Positions 35,056 through 44,625 of a stretch of DNA of 64,000 nt are shown piece after piece. The translations under genes were made by a program, and so were the position numbers. How positions within the stretch are numbered: position 1 is the stretch's first letter; each line of letters starts with the position of its first letter. Where the stretch lies: contig OZ257133.1 in NCBI GenBank assembly GCA_965279135.1, positions 62,001-126,000 on the forward strand, read 5' to 3'. The notes under the pieces are model-generated. The model did no database searches. It had not been told where the DNA came from and was given only the letters and a program-made list of their open reading frames with translations. This stretch comes from Croceimicrobium sp965279135 (lineage in GTDB: Bacteria; Bacteroidota; Bacteroidia; Flavobacteriales; Schleiferiaceae).

Positions 35056-37523
35056 TTTTTACGAGTAGTTTTCTTTTTAGCCGGAGCTTTTTCAGCGATT
35101 AATTTCACCGCCTCTTCTTTAGTAAGCTTTTCAATTTTGGTGGTTTTTGGTAATTCCACCTTCACCCGGCCTTTGATTACGCTGAAACGACCCCAGCGGG
35201 CTTTTTCAACCCGAATACCTTCGTCTTCCCAGTGGTGGATGAGTTTATCCTTTTCTTTTTGCTTTTTCTCTTCGATTAAGCTTACCACGTCATCATAAGT
35301 GAGATTTTCGAAATCGTATTTCTTATTCACATTAATAAACATGGAGTTCCACTTAATAAAGGGGCCAAATCTTCCGACCCCTTTTTGAACGGGCATATCT
35401 TCGTAATGAGCGATTGGCTCATCTGCTTTCCGCTTGGCTTCTATTAATTCTTGAGCCCGAGCCATATCTACTTCTAAGGGATCTTCACCCTTATCTAGAG
35501 AAATCGATTTTTTCCCGTGTTTGATGTACGGTCCGTAAGGTCCATTGGATACTACTACCGATTCCCCATCAAAATCTCCAAGTGTTTTCGGCAATAAGAA
35601 GAGATCTAGCGCTTCTTGCAGCGTTACTGAGTCTAAACTTTGATCCTTATTGAGACTGGCAAATTGCTTTTCTTCATCATCGATGTCGCCAATTTGGGCC
35701 ATGGGGCCAAAGCGGCCTAATCGAACTAAAACAGTTTTTCCTGTTTTTGGATCTTCACCTAAAATTCGCTCGCCTGTTGCGCGGTCGGCAACTTCCTCTA
35801 CCTCTTTCAGGTGGGGATGGAATTCGTCATAAAATCGGTGCAACATTTCTGTCCACTCTTCGCCGCCTTGAGCAATGTTGTCGAATTGCGCCTCTACATC
35901 GGCAGTGAAATTGTAGGCTAAAACGTTGTCAAAATGCTCTGTAAGGAAGCCGTTTACTACGTTGCCAATGTCGGTAGGAATGAGTTTATTTTTGTCAGCT
36001 CCCGTAGTTTCGCTTAGCGGTGTGACTTTGATTTCTCCTTGACTTAAACTCATTTGGAGATACTGACGCTTGAAGCCTTCAAGATTCGATTTTTCGACGT
36101 ACTCTCTTTTGATAATAGTACTAATGGTCGGCGCATAAGTCGAAGGTCGGCCGATGCCAAGTTCCTCTAACTTCTTCACCAAACTAGCCTCTGTAAATCG
36201 GGCAGGATGTTTAGTGAAACGCTGGGTAGCGGTAATATCGCGATAGCTTAGTTTCTCCCCCTGCTTGCAAGTGGGAAGTAGGCCTGATTCCTCTTCGTCT
36301 TCCTCGTCTTGGCCTTCAAGGTATACCTTTAAGAAGCCTTCGAATTTTATTACCTCTCCTCTAGCAACGAACTCATAGGATTCTACCGGAGTGCCAATGC
36401 GGAAGACCGTTCTTTCCAATTGAGCGTCACTCATTTGAGAGGCAATGGCCCGGCGCCAAATCAATTGATAGAGGCGTTGTTGCTCGTCAGGGGTTCCTGC
36501 GCTATGGCGATCAAAGTAGGTAGGGCGAATAGCTTCGTGAGCCTCTTGGGCGCCCTTGATCTTGGAGCTGTATTTACGGGTTTTCGCATAATCTTCTCCG
36601 TAAGCTTTTCTTACCTCTGCTCCAGCTGCAGCGAGGGCGTCATCTGATAAGTTTACCGAGTCGGTACGCATGTAGGTGATAAGACCGGCTTCGTAGAGCC
36701 GTTGTGCAACCGACATGGTGCGACCTACAGAAAAATTCAGTTTTCTTGCGGCCTCTTGTTGCAAAGTAGAGGTAGTAAATGGAGGAGCTGGACTTTTCTT
36801 CGCTGGCTTTGTTTCAATATTTCGGATGCTGAAATCATGTTGACTGCAGCGTTCTAAGAAGTCACGTGCTTCCTGCTCAGTATCAAAGCGTTTATTTAAG
36901 TCAGCCCGAAAGGGTTTCGCGTTTTCATTTTTGAATTCGGCTACAACCTTATAAAAGGCCTCCGCTTTAAAATCACGGATTTCCATTTCGCGTTCCACAA
37001 TCAGGCGAACCGCAACCGATTGTACTCTACCTGCAGATAAGCCTGCTTTTACCTTTTTCCATAAAACAGGCGAAAGTTCAAATCCTACAATACGATCTAA
37101 AACTCTTCGAGCTTGCTGAGCATTCACTAGGTCGGTATTGATGCGACGCGGATTTTCAATCGAACGCTTAATCGCCTTTGAAGTAATTTCGCTAAAGGTG
37201 ATGCGGTTGGTGTTGGTCGGTTTCAGGTCCAAAGCTTCATACAAATGCCAGGCAATGGCTTCTCCCTCGCGATCCTCATCCGAAGCCAACCAAACAATCT
37301 CTGCGTCCTTACTCAGTTTTTTTAGCTTCTTAACAACATCCTTTTTATCGCTGCTAACGGCATACTTGGGGTTGAAGTTATTCGCTACATCTACACCCAT
37401 ATCTTTCTGCACCAGGTCGCGTATATGTCCATAGCTACTCTCTACCTGAAAGTCCTTCCCCAAGAATTTTTCAATGGTTTTGGCCTTAGCAGGCGACTCC
37501 ACAATCACTAGATTTTTTGGCAT
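35052..37523 (-). CDS. topA: DNA topoisomerase I (type IA)
   Basis: 823-aa enzyme that relaxes negative supercoils by cutting one strand through a tyrosine. The start at 37523 (MPKNLVIVESPAKAKTIEKF) is the family N-terminus; the longer frame to 37568 adds 15 unlikely residues. The TOPRIM domain (DEDREGEAIAWHLYEAL) and the active-site LITYMRTDS are clear. The C-terminus lacks C4 zinc fingers and instead has topoisomerase C-terminal repeats (GPYGPYIKHGKKSI, GRFGPFIKW) and a lysine-rich tail (AKKKTTRKK), as is usual in Bacteroidota. Confidence 0.97.
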   Translation of the reverse strand: MPKNLVIVESPAKAKTIEKFLGKDFQVESSYGHIRDLVQKDMGVDVANNFNPKYAVSSDKKDVVKKLKKLSKDAEIVWLASDEDREGEAIAWHLYEALDLKPTNTNRITFSEITSKAIKRSIENPRRINTDLVNAQQARRVLDRIVGFELSPVLWKKVKAGLSAGRVQSVAVRLIVEREMEIRDFKAEAFYKVVAEFKNENAKPFRADLNKRFDTEQEARDFLERCSQHDFSIRNIETKPAKKSPAPPFTTSTLQQEAARKLNFSVGRTMSVAQRLYEAGLITYMRTDSVNLSDDALAAAGAEVRKAYGEDYAKTRKYSSKIKGAQEAHEAIRPTYFDRHSAGTPDEQQRLYQLIWRRAIASQMSDAQLERTVFRIGTPVESYEFVARGEVIKFEGFLKVYLEGQDEEDEEESGLLPTCKQGEKLSYRDITATQRFTKHPARFTEASLVKKLEELGIGRPSTYAPTISTIIKREYVEKSNLEGFKRQYLQMSLSQGEIKVTPLSETTGADKNKLIPTDIGNVVNGFLTEHFDNVLAYNFTADVEAQFDNIAQGGEEWTEMLHRFYDEFHPHLKEVEEVADRATGERILGEDPKTGKTVLVRLGRFGPMAQIGDIDDEEKQFASLNKDQSLDSVTLQEALDLFLLPKTLGDFDGESVVVSNGPYGPYIKHGKKSISLDKGEDPLEVDMARAQELIEAKRKADEPIAHYEDMPVQKGVGRFGPFIKWNSMFINVNKKYDFENLTYDDVVSLIEEKKQKEKDKLIHHWEDEGIRVEKARWGRFSVIKGRVKVELPKTTKIEKLTKEEAVKLIAEKAPAKKKTTRKK

Positions 37524-37625
37524 TTCCTCTCTTGAATTTGCATGCGAATTGCCCGCAAAATAAATCAATAAGTTTCGGATTTAGGTTTTCTGGGCATTAA
37601 GGAGCCTGCTAATTCATGCTGTCAA

Positions 37626-37655
37626 ATTGGCAATCGGGTCATATTTGTACCTTTG
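37626..37655 (+). promoter_or_regulatory. Putative promoter of miaB
   Basis: ATTG (37626-37629), an 18-nt spacer and TACCTTTG (37648-37655, exact TAnnTTTG). Transcription would start near 37660, which rules out the earlier in-frame TTG at 37627 as the miaB start. Confidence 0.55.
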
Positions 37656-37668
37656 CCAACCTTATAAA

Positions 37669-39126
37669 ATGAAGATGAAAGAGATGCCTCTAGAGGGTAA
37701 ATATATGGACGAGGACCTTCAAGGTACAGCCCTTGCCAGTAATGAAGAACGTGGCGATCGTAAACTGTATATCGAAAGTTATGGTTGCCAGATGAATTTT
37801 TCCGATTCGGAGATCGTTGCATCCATTCTAGCCAAGGAAGGATTTGGGACTACCCGCAATGTTGAAGAAGCTGATCTGGTTTTACTCAACACCTGTTCTA
37901 TTCGGGATAAGGCTGAACAAACGGTTCGTAAACGCTTAAACAGTTTTAATAAACTCAAGGAGGAGCGCCCTGAAATGAAGATCGGTGTCTTGGGTTGTAT
38001 GGCAGAGCGACTCAAAGACAAGTTCCTGGATGAAGAAAAGTTGGTTGATCTGGTAGTTGGGCCAGATGCCTACCGGGATTTACCTAATCTGGTTGAGAAA
38101 ATTGATGGCGGGCGCAAAGCGGTAAATGTCCTACTGTCCAAAGAAGAAACTTATGCGGATGTAAGTCCGGTGAGAATTGATAGTAATGGAGTATCCGCCT
38201 TCGTGTCGATTACCCGTGGCTGTGATAATATGTGCACCTTTTGTGTGGTGCCTTTCACCCGTGGCCGGGAGCGCAGTCGCAATCCGGAAACTATTCTCGC
38301 TGAAGCAAAGGAATTGGCAGCGCGAGGATTTAAAGAAATCACCCTTCTGGGTCAAAATGTTGACTCCTATTTATGGTATGGAGGAGGACTGAAAAAAGAC
38401 TTTGAAAAGGCTAGTGATCTGGCCAAAGCGAGCGCGGTGAACTTTGCGAAACTTCTTGCCATGGTAGCGGAGGCTGTGCCCGGAATGCGTATCCGTTTTA
38501 GTACGAGTAATCCTCAGGACATGACTGATGATGTTCTGTATGCCATCGCCAAGTACGATAATATCTGTAAGTATATACACCTGCCTGTTCAATCTGGCAG
38601 CAGTCGTGTTTTAGAATTGATGAATCGTGGTCATAATCGCGAGGAGTATTTTGATCTGATTGATCGTATCCGTAGAATAATACCGGATTGCGGAATTTCT
38701 CATGATATGATTGCCGGCTTCCCGACCGAAACCGAGGAGGATCATCAAGAGACCTTGAGCTTAATGCAATATGTACGCTATGATTTTGGCTACATGTTTT
38801 ATTACAGTGAACGGCCCAATACTTACGCTGCAAGAAAAATGGAGGACGACGTTCCCCTGGAAACTAAGAAGCGCAGGTTGAGCGAGATCATTAATCTTCA
38901 ACAGGAACATTCCTTACAGCGCAATAAGGAGCATGTAGGTAAAGTGGAAGAGATTTTGATTGAGGGAAACTCCAAGCGCAGCGAATCGGATTGGAAGGGA
39001 AGGAATACTCAAAATACTATGGTAGTTTTTCCAAAATCCGGTACCGAAAAGCAAGGCGACTTCGTTAAGGTAAAAATCACCGATTGTACGGCGGCGACTC
39101 TTTTAGGAGAGCTAGTGCACGATTAA
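37669..39126 (+). CDS. miaB: tRNA-2-methylthio-N6-dimethylallyladenosine synthase MiaB
   Basis: Radical SAM methylthiotransferase that thiomethylates i6A37 in tRNAs reading UNN codons. The N-terminal UPF0004 domain begins with YIESYGCQMNFSDSE and carries the three cysteines for the auxiliary 4Fe-4S cluster (GCQMN, NTCSIR, LGCMAE). The radical SAM motif is GCDNMCTFCVVPFTRG. A C-terminal TRAM domain (about 420-485) binds tRNA. I use ATG 37669 because the promoter lies just upstream; ATG 37675, 37684 or 37705 are also possible. The gene is divergent from topA. Confidence 0.95.
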   Translation: MKMKEMPLEGKYMDEDLQGTALASNEERGDRKLYIESYGCQMNFSDSEIVASILAKEGFGTTRNVEEADLVLLNTCSIRDKAEQTVRKRLNSFNKLKEERPEMKIGVLGCMAERLKDKFLDEEKLVDLVVGPDAYRDLPNLVEKIDGGRKAVNVLLSKEETYADVSPVRIDSNGVSAFVSITRGCDNMCTFCVVPFTRGRERSRNPETILAEAKELAARGFKEITLLGQNVDSYLWYGGGLKKDFEKASDLAKASAVNFAKLLAMVAEAVPGMRIRFSTSNPQDMTDDVLYAIAKYDNICKYIHLPVQSGSSRVLELMNRGHNREEYFDLIDRIRRIIPDCGISHDMIAGFPTETEEDHQETLSLMQYVRYDFGYMFYYSERPNTYAARKMEDDVPLETKKRRLSEIINLQQEHSLQRNKEHVGKVEEILIEGNSKRSESDWKGRNTQNTMVVFPKSGTEKQGDFVKVKITDCTAATLLGELVHD

Positions 39127-39131
39127 CAACT

Positions 39132-39536
39132 ATGAAAATACGATTGCTCTTCCTTAGCCTCATTTGGAGCACCTGTGGTCTCATCGCTCAAGAGAAGATT
39201 AATGGCCGCTGGGTTGATAATAATCTTACCATCTGGATTGAGCAGGACTTAATCCGCGTGAAAGGGGCCTTATATTACTGTGTGGCCGATACTTCCAGAG
39301 ATGTATGCATCCGGAACCTTAGCACTGGATTCGAGCTAAAACTCTTTGATGCGAATGGGAAGATGATCTATGAAGGATTTGCCAGTGGTAGACGCCGAGG
39401 GGTGAAATTACCACAACCCTTTCCCAATGCTTACGAGGTAGAATTAAAAGCGTTTAAGCCCTGGGTGATCAATAAAAGTACGGCCTCAAAGATTCATCAG
39501 GCGGAAGCCATTCGTGTAAAATACCGAGTTGAATAA
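39132..39536 (+). CDS. Secreted DUF2147-like protein
   Basis: 134-aa exported protein: a signal peptide (MKIRLLFLSLIWSTCGLIA) followed by a small beta-rich domain beginning with INGRWVDNN. The pattern (GRW, then two cysteines CVADTSRDVC, then FDANGKMIYEG) recalls DUF2147, but I am not sure of the family. The signal peptide fixes the start at ATG 39132, six bases after the miaB stop. The stop overlaps the start of the sigma-54 regulator by one base (TAATG). Function unknown. Confidence 0.7.
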   Translation: MKIRLLFLSLIWSTCGLIAQEKINGRWVDNNLTIWIEQDLIRVKGALYYCVADTSRDVCIRNLSTGFELKLFDANGKMIYEGFASGRRRGVKLPQPFPNAYEVELKAFKPWVINKSTASKIHQAEAIRVKYRVE

Positions 39537-40795
39537 TGAGTTTAAAGGATATAAAACAACGCTTTGGAATAATTGGCACGAGTGCTGGATTAGACCGGGC
39601 TCTTAATAAAGCGCTTCAGGTGGCAGCTACTGATATTTCAGTGTTGGTATCCGGAGAGAGTGGTGTTGGTAAAGAAGCTATTCCTCGTATAATCCATTCC
39701 CAAAGCCATCGCAAGCACAATAAATATATTGCGGTTAACTGCGGTGCAATCCCCGAAGGGACCATCGACAGTGAGCTTTTTGGTCATGAAAAGGGCGCTT
39801 TTACCGGAGCAACAGGTACGCGTAAAGGATATTTTGAAGAAGCGGATGGTGGTACCATCTTTTTAGATGAGGTTGGTGAATTACCCCTTTCCACCCAGGT
39901 GCGTTTACTGCGAGTTCTGGAGACAGGCGAATTTATCAAAGTGGGTTCTTCGAATATTCAAAAGACCGATGTGCGCATTGTTGCTGCAACCAATGTAGAC
40001 ATGATGGGGGCAATCCAGAAAGGACGTTTTCGGGAGGACCTCTATTACCGTCTGAACACCGTCGAAATCCATCTCCCTTCGCTTCGCGATCGCAAAGAGG
40101 ACGTCCATTTGATCTTTAGGAAGTTTGCTGCAGATTTTGCGGATAAATATCATACACCTACCATTCGTTTGGATGAAGAAGCGATCGGAATCTTAAGGAA
40201 TTACCATTGGCCGGGAAATATTCGGCAGCTGCGAAATTTAGCAGAGCAGATATCCGTTATTGAAACCGATCGGGCAATTGATGGAACCACATTAATGCAG
40301 TATTTGCCAGATGCCGGCAAAGGAGGTTTACCTGCGATTTATAAGGATCAAAAGGCGGAACCAGCTAGTGATTTCAGCAATGAAAGAGAGATACTGTATC
40401 AAGTGCTTTTTGATATGCGCAAGGATATTGCCGATTTGAAAAAGTTAACCGGCGAGTTGATGCAGAATAATGAGATAAGTGAAGAATGGAAGAGTGATAA
40501 CAGCTCTTTGCTTCGAAGGATTTATGAAGCAGAACAGGAGCAGGCTCATAAGGCATCTTCGCCAGCGGAAACGGGAACTTTTTTACCGGTATATCAGGAG
40601 GATAATGAAGCAGAAATTCACACGGAAACCATTCAAGAAGTAGTGGAGGAGCAACCCGTAACGCTTCAGGAGAAGGAGTTGGAAATGATTAAGAGCGCTT
40701 TGGAGCGAAATAATGATAAGCGTAAAGATGCCGCGGAAGAGTTAGGTATTTCAGAACGCACCCTATACCGAAAGATTAAGCAATATAATTTGTAG
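39536..40795 (+). CDS. Sigma-54-dependent transcriptional activator without receiver domain
   Basis: 419-aa AAA+ activator. The central domain starts almost at the N-terminus: Walker A GESGVGKE, the sigma-54 contact loop GAFTGA, Walker B GGTIFLDEVGEL and an arginine-finger region LREDLYYRLN-like. The C-terminus (from about 375) is a Fis-type helix-turn-helix (DAAEELGISERTLYRKI). There is no receiver, PAS or GAF domain, so activity is probably controlled by level or a partner. It overlaps the DUF2147-like gene by one base and ends one base before lptE, in an operon with envelope genes. Confidence 0.92.
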   Translation: MSLKDIKQRFGIIGTSAGLDRALNKALQVAATDISVLVSGESGVGKEAIPRIIHSQSHRKHNKYIAVNCGAIPEGTIDSELFGHEKGAFTGATGTRKGYFEEADGGTIFLDEVGELPLSTQVRLLRVLETGEFIKVGSSNIQKTDVRIVAATNVDMMGAIQKGRFREDLYYRLNTVEIHLPSLRDRKEDVHLIFRKFAADFADKYHTPTIRLDEEAIGILRNYHWPGNIRQLRNLAEQISVIETDRAIDGTTLMQYLPDAGKGGLPAIYKDQKAEPASDFSNEREILYQVLFDMRKDIADLKKLTGELMQNNEISEEWKSDNSSLLRRIYEAEQEQAHKASSPAETGTFLPVYQEDNEAEIHTETIQEVVEEQPVTLQEKELEMIKSALERNNDKRKDAAEELGISERTLYRKIKQYNL

Positions 40796-40796
40796 C

Positions 40797-41300
40797 ATGA
40801 CCAGATATCTTTTTCTTCTCTCGATTCTTATTCTCAGTGGATGTGGGATGGGTGGTTACTCTTTTACGGGAGGAGATGTTGGTGATGCCAAAACTGTGAG
40901 TATTGACTTTTTTCCTAATAATGCAGACCTGGTAAAGCCTCAATTATCTCAAATCTTTACCGAGAAACTCCGTGACATTTTTGTGCAGCAGACCCCCCTT
41001 GAATTGCTTAGCCGCGAGGGCGACATGCAGTTTTCTGGTTCTATCGTTCGCTATACCATTGAGCCAATAAACGCTCAGGCATCAGACATTGGAGCAGTTG
41101 CGCAAAACCGCTTAACGGTTGATGTGAATGTGATCTTTATCAATACCTTAGAGCCCGATAAAGGATTTGAGGAGAATTTTTCACGTTTTATAGATTTTGA
41201 TGCTGATGCAGACATTAACTCGATTGAAGAGGAACTGCATGATCAGGTATCTCAGGAACTATCGGAAAATATCTTGAACCGCGCTATTGGAGATTGGTAA
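40797..41300 (+). CDS. lptE: LPS-assembly lipoprotein LptE
   Basis: 167-aa lipoprotein with a lipobox ILSGCG and the family start GGYSFTGGDV. In the family, LptE sits inside the LptD barrel at the outer membrane and helps insert lipopolysaccharide. The length and the beta-alpha pattern (VSIDFFPN, LRDIFVQQTPLELL, FSGSIVRYTI) fit. It is sandwiched between the sigma-54 activator (1-nt gap) and the acidic TPR protein, whose TTG start directly follows its TAA. Confidence 0.88.
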   Translation: MTRYLFLLSILILSGCGMGGYSFTGGDVGDAKTVSIDFFPNNADLVKPQLSQIFTEKLRDIFVQQTPLELLSREGDMQFSGSIVRYTIEPINAQASDIGAVAQNRLTVDVNVIFINTLEPDKGFEENFSRFIDFDADADINSIEEELHDQVSQELSENILNRAIGDW

Positions 41301-44183
41301 TTGAGAACCGAGGATTTTCATAAACTGCTTGAAGACCCCAAATTTATCGAGGGGCATTTGGTCGATGATCTAAAGGCCATGGCAAGGAAATACCCTTATA
41401 GCCAGAGCGTACAATTGATGTATGGATTAAGGTTAAGGACTTCTTCTGAGCATCTCTTTAATCAACAACTGGGAAAAACAGCCGCATTAACTAATGACAG
41501 GGCCGTACTATTCGAGTTGTTTGAAAACAAACCTCGAACTATTAATGCAGGCGTCGAGACGGTTGAAGTAGAGCAAAGCTTACCTGTTTTACCTCAGGTT
41601 AAGGAAGAGGCAATTGCCGAACCGGAACCTCCGACGGTTGAGGAAGAGGTAAAAGAGGACCTAGAGAAAGTTGTTGTTGAGACATCACCAATACCAGAAC
41701 CCCCTGCTCCAGATCCTGAGCCAGTCGAGACTAAGAAGCCTGAGCCGGAACCGGAACCAGAAGCTAAAAAGGTCGAACTTCCTTCCGCTACTCCTGAAAA
41801 CCTGGAAGGACTGAGTCCTAAAGAAAGGGTTCAGGCCATCCTGCAAAGAAACCGGGAACTCCGCGCGCAGTTTGATGCTCAGAAATCTGGTGAAGCTGAA
41901 TCGATAGCATCTCCGGAAGAAGGTGAGACTCAGGAAGCCCCTGAGGCCCCTAAAACGGAAACTCCGGTTGAAACTCCTGCTGAAGTAAATGCGGATGCCC
42001 AAGTGGAAGAGCTTGATACTCCAGAAGTATCAAAAGAAGAAGAGATTGAAAGAGAGCCCGCTGAACTAAGTGATCAGGATCAATCTAAAGAGGAGACTAT
42101 CGATCGGGAGGCCATTCTTGCTAAGATTCAAAACGCAGAATGGACCGAGGAAGAAGAAACCCTATCGGAAGTTCAGGATCAAGAGCCAACTCTGGAGGCG
42201 TCCCTTCCGTTGGAAGAGGAATCGCCTGCTGAACTTTCAGAACAAGAAACTGAAGCTGAAGAATCGCAACCTTGGGCAGATTCACCTATTGATATTGAAG
42301 CCTTAATTCGTCGCCGATTTGCGCGTCGCTATGAGCCTATTGATTATGGTGAAGATGATCCCTGGAAGGATGACGAAGAGCTGGAGGAAGAAACCCCTCA
42401 AGAGGAAGAGGAGGCAATAGTTGAGGATGATCTTACTGAAACAGAAGAGTCTAAGCCTGAAGAAAGTCCAGCAGAAATAAATCCCTTAGAGCCCGAAGAA
42501 GCGAAAAGTGATCTTGCCTTGGCGTCGAGAATTCGGGTAATTAGAGAGCGACTGGAACAGTTAAAGGGCAATGATGCAATTAGTCCAGAGGAATTAGAAA
42601 TTCTTATGGAGGAACATCGAATGCTTGAAGCCTTAATGGCCGATTTGCCATTAGATGAGGATCAACTATTTGAAGTAGAGGTTTCGGAAACGGCAGACGA
42701 GGTTGAAGAGTCTGAACCGGAAGCCAGTGCGGAAGATGAGAAAGATCCGGAAGAGCAGGGCAAACCGGAAAAGGAATTGGTGGAAACCGTGGGGATAGTT
42801 AAAACCCCAGATGAGGAACCTTTATCTGAAATAGAAGCCTCCGATTTCGAGGAACCCAAGGATAAGGAAATTGAGGAGCAATCTATAGTTTCAGAGGAAG
42901 AGCAGATACTCAAATCGGAAACCGAAACTGAACCCATAAAAGAAGAAGTAGAGGCTCAAGATGAGGCGGAAACCCAAGGTGAAGTTGAAGAGGAGATTTT
43001 AGAAGATGATGCTCCAACTCTGACCGCAATAAAAAGTGAAAGCGATATACCTGAAGTAAGCGAAAGCGAGGACCCAACTGAGGAGCAGAAAAGCTTAAAG
43101 GAGGAACCGATAACAGCGGAAGCTGCAGATCAGGAAGATACTGATAGTCCAAAATCGGAGGAATCCCAGCCTATAGAAGAAGATGGGGAAGAAGACCTCG
43201 ATTCAGAGATTCAAAGGATTGAGGCTTTAGCGGCGCGCTTACGCAGTGGACGCAGTCGCGAAATGAATCAAGATGAGATCAATTCCTTGCGTGAGAAGCG
43301 CATGAATGAAATGATCGAGGCTCAAAAGAGTAGCTTGGAAGCTGAGAGAGCGGAAGCAACATCTGAAGATCAGCCAGATCAAATAGATCCAGATTCGTCT
43401 AAGGATGAGGCAGAGACTTCAGCAGCGGATCAGCAAGACTTGGAATCAACTGATTCGGATGGTCCTGCAGTGGAGACCTCAGAGCCTGACGCTTTCGATG
43501 AAAACATTGAACATGAGGAAGCTTCGAGTGAGGAGCCTGTTGACAAGGATATTGAATCAAGCTCAGAAGTACTAACTGATTTCACCATTGAGGTAGAAGA
43601 ATCTGCCGAGGAAAGTGCTGTAACTAAGGCTGAGGAATTAGATCAAGGACCTGAGGCAGACTCTAAAGCTGATTCGGAGGTAATTGAAGAAGCGTCTCCG
43701 AGTCCAAGTTTTTCACAATGGCTTAAGCAAATCAGTCAATCCAGTTCTGAAACTGAAAGTCCAACAGAAGAGTCTGAAGAATCAAGCAAAGCAGGCGAAG
43801 CAGACGAAGCAGACAAAGCAGACGAATCAAGCAAAGCAGGCGAAGCAAGCAAAGCAGAGGGATTGGAGGAACCTGATAGTCCCAAAGAAAATCTGAACAA
43901 GAAGATTGAGCTATTGGATTCTTTCGTTGAAAAACTACCGGAGTTAAAGAAACAAAGTCGTGATTCTAAAGCGGCCAAGGATTTAAATCTTCCGGAATCA
44001 GAGGAAGAAAATCAGGGTTCAGGCCTAGTTACAGAAACCTTGGCAAAGGTCTATGTGAAGCAAAAACACTATAAAAAAGCTATTCAAGCTTACGAGATTC
44101 TCATCTTGAAATATCCCGAAAAAAGTTCTTTCTTTGCCAGCCGAATTTCCGAGATCAAGAAACTGGCTAACAGTAAATCATAA
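41301..44183 (+). CDS. Very acidic TPR-containing protein with long low-complexity middle
   Basis: 960-aa protein. The first ~75 residues (DDLKAMARKYPYSQSVQLMYGLRL) match the N-terminal helical domain of a widespread Bacteroidota family. Residues about 80-880 are dominated by Glu, Pro, Ser and Asp and must be largely disordered. The last ~50 residues form a TPR-like unit (LAKVYVKQKHYKKAIQAYEILILKYP). No signal peptide is present. The TTG at 41301, directly after the lptE TAA, is taken as a real start because the N-terminal domain would otherwise be lost. A 45-nt-period repeat with 9-nt units lies at 43779-43858. Function unknown, perhaps scaffolding near the membrane. Confidence 0.8.
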   Translation: MRTEDFHKLLEDPKFIEGHLVDDLKAMARKYPYSQSVQLMYGLRLRTSSEHLFNQQLGKTAALTNDRAVLFELFENKPRTINAGVETVEVEQSLPVLPQVKEEAIAEPEPPTVEEEVKEDLEKVVVETSPIPEPPAPDPEPVETKKPEPEPEPEAKKVELPSATPENLEGLSPKERVQAILQRNRELRAQFDAQKSGEAESIASPEEGETQEAPEAPKTETPVETPAEVNADAQVEELDTPEVSKEEEIEREPAELSDQDQSKEETIDREAILAKIQNAEWTEEEETLSEVQDQEPTLEASLPLEEESPAELSEQETEAEESQPWADSPIDIEALIRRRFARRYEPIDYGEDDPWKDDEELEEETPQEEEEAIVEDDLTETEESKPEESPAEINPLEPEEAKSDLALASRIRVIRERLEQLKGNDAISPEELEILMEEHRMLEALMADLPLDEDQLFEVEVSETADEVEESEPEASAEDEKDPEEQGKPEKELVETVGIVKTPDEEPLSEIEASDFEEPKDKEIEEQSIVSEEEQILKSETETEPIKEEVEAQDEAETQGEVEEEILEDDAPTLTAIKSESDIPEVSESEDPTEEQKSLKEEPITAEAADQEDTDSPKSEESQPIEEDGEEDLDSEIQRIEALAARLRSGRSREMNQDEINSLREKRMNEMIEAQKSSLEAERAEATSEDQPDQIDPDSSKDEAETSAADQQDLESTDSDGPAVETSEPDAFDENIEHEEASSEEPVDKDIESSSEVLTDFTIEVEESAEESAVTKAEELDQGPEADSKADSEVIEEASPSPSFSQWLKQISQSSSETESPTEESEESSKAGEADEADKADESSKAGEASKAEGLEEPDSPKENLNKKIELLDSFVEKLPELKKQSRDSKAAKDLNLPESEEENQGSGLVTETLAKVYVKQKHYKKAIQAYEILILKYPEKSSFFASRISEIKKLANSKS
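43779..43858 (+). repeat. In-frame minisatellite encoding EAD/KAD/SSKAGEA units
   Basis: A 24-nt segment at 43779-43802 recurs exactly at 43824-43847 (period 45 nt). Between the copies lie 9-nt units GAAGCAGAC (43797-43805, 43806-43814) and AAAGCAGAC (43815-43823). All units keep the reading frame. Confidence 0.8.
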
Positions 44184-44186
44184 AAA

Positions 44187-44567
44187 ATGACCCTTTTATT
44201 AACTACTCTGATAATTCTAACCTGCGCGCTGCTGGTAATTATTGTACTTGTTCAAAACCCTAAAGGTGGCGGTTTGAGTTCTACCTTCGGAGGTGGAGGC
44301 GGTGGCACCCAGCTATTTGGTGGGGTGAAGAAAACTACCGACTTCCTCGATCGTGGCACCTGGGCATTGGCTATCGCATTAGTGGTTCTGGTAATGGCTT
44401 CGAATATTGTTTTGAAACCAGAAGTTGAGTCTGGAGAGGTACGCGAGTCTTCACTGGAGGCTGTTGATGTAGATCAACCGGTTAATACTCCAGCTGCCCA
44501 GCAAATCGACTTTCCAATTGAAAATGCAAATCAGGGGGCTATTCCTCCGGATGATGAGAATCAATAA
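44187..44567 (+). CDS. secG: Protein translocase subunit SecG
   Basis: 126-aa membrane protein with two membrane helices (about 2-20 and 55-74) and between them the glycine-rich family motif VQNPKGGGLSSTFGGGGGGTQLFGG. SecG is part of the SecYEG channel that exports proteins across the inner membrane. The C-terminal ~45 residues are an acidic extension. It starts three bases after the TPR gene and is followed by a terminator, closing the operon. Confidence 0.93.
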   Translation: MTLLLTTLIILTCALLVIIVLVQNPKGGGLSSTFGGGGGGTQLFGGVKKTTDFLDRGTWALAIALVVLVMASNIVLKPEVESGEVRESSLEAVDVDQPVNTPAAQQIDFPIENANQGAIPPDDENQ

Positions 44568-44588
44568 AATCTTCTCTAAAAGAATTTT

Positions 44589-44614
44589 AAGCCTCCTATT
44601 TCAGGGGGCTTTTT
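44589..44614 (+). terminator. Rho-independent terminator after secG
   Basis: AAGCCTCCT (44589-44597) pairs with AGGGGGCTT (44603-44611, one G-T wobble) and runs into TTTTT. Confidence 0.8.
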
Positions 44615-44625
44615 ACTTTTAAGCC

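Noticed and set aside
37627..37668. Earlier in-frame start of miaB
   Set aside because: It begins with TTG inside the promoter and adds 14 residues not seen in MiaB proteins.
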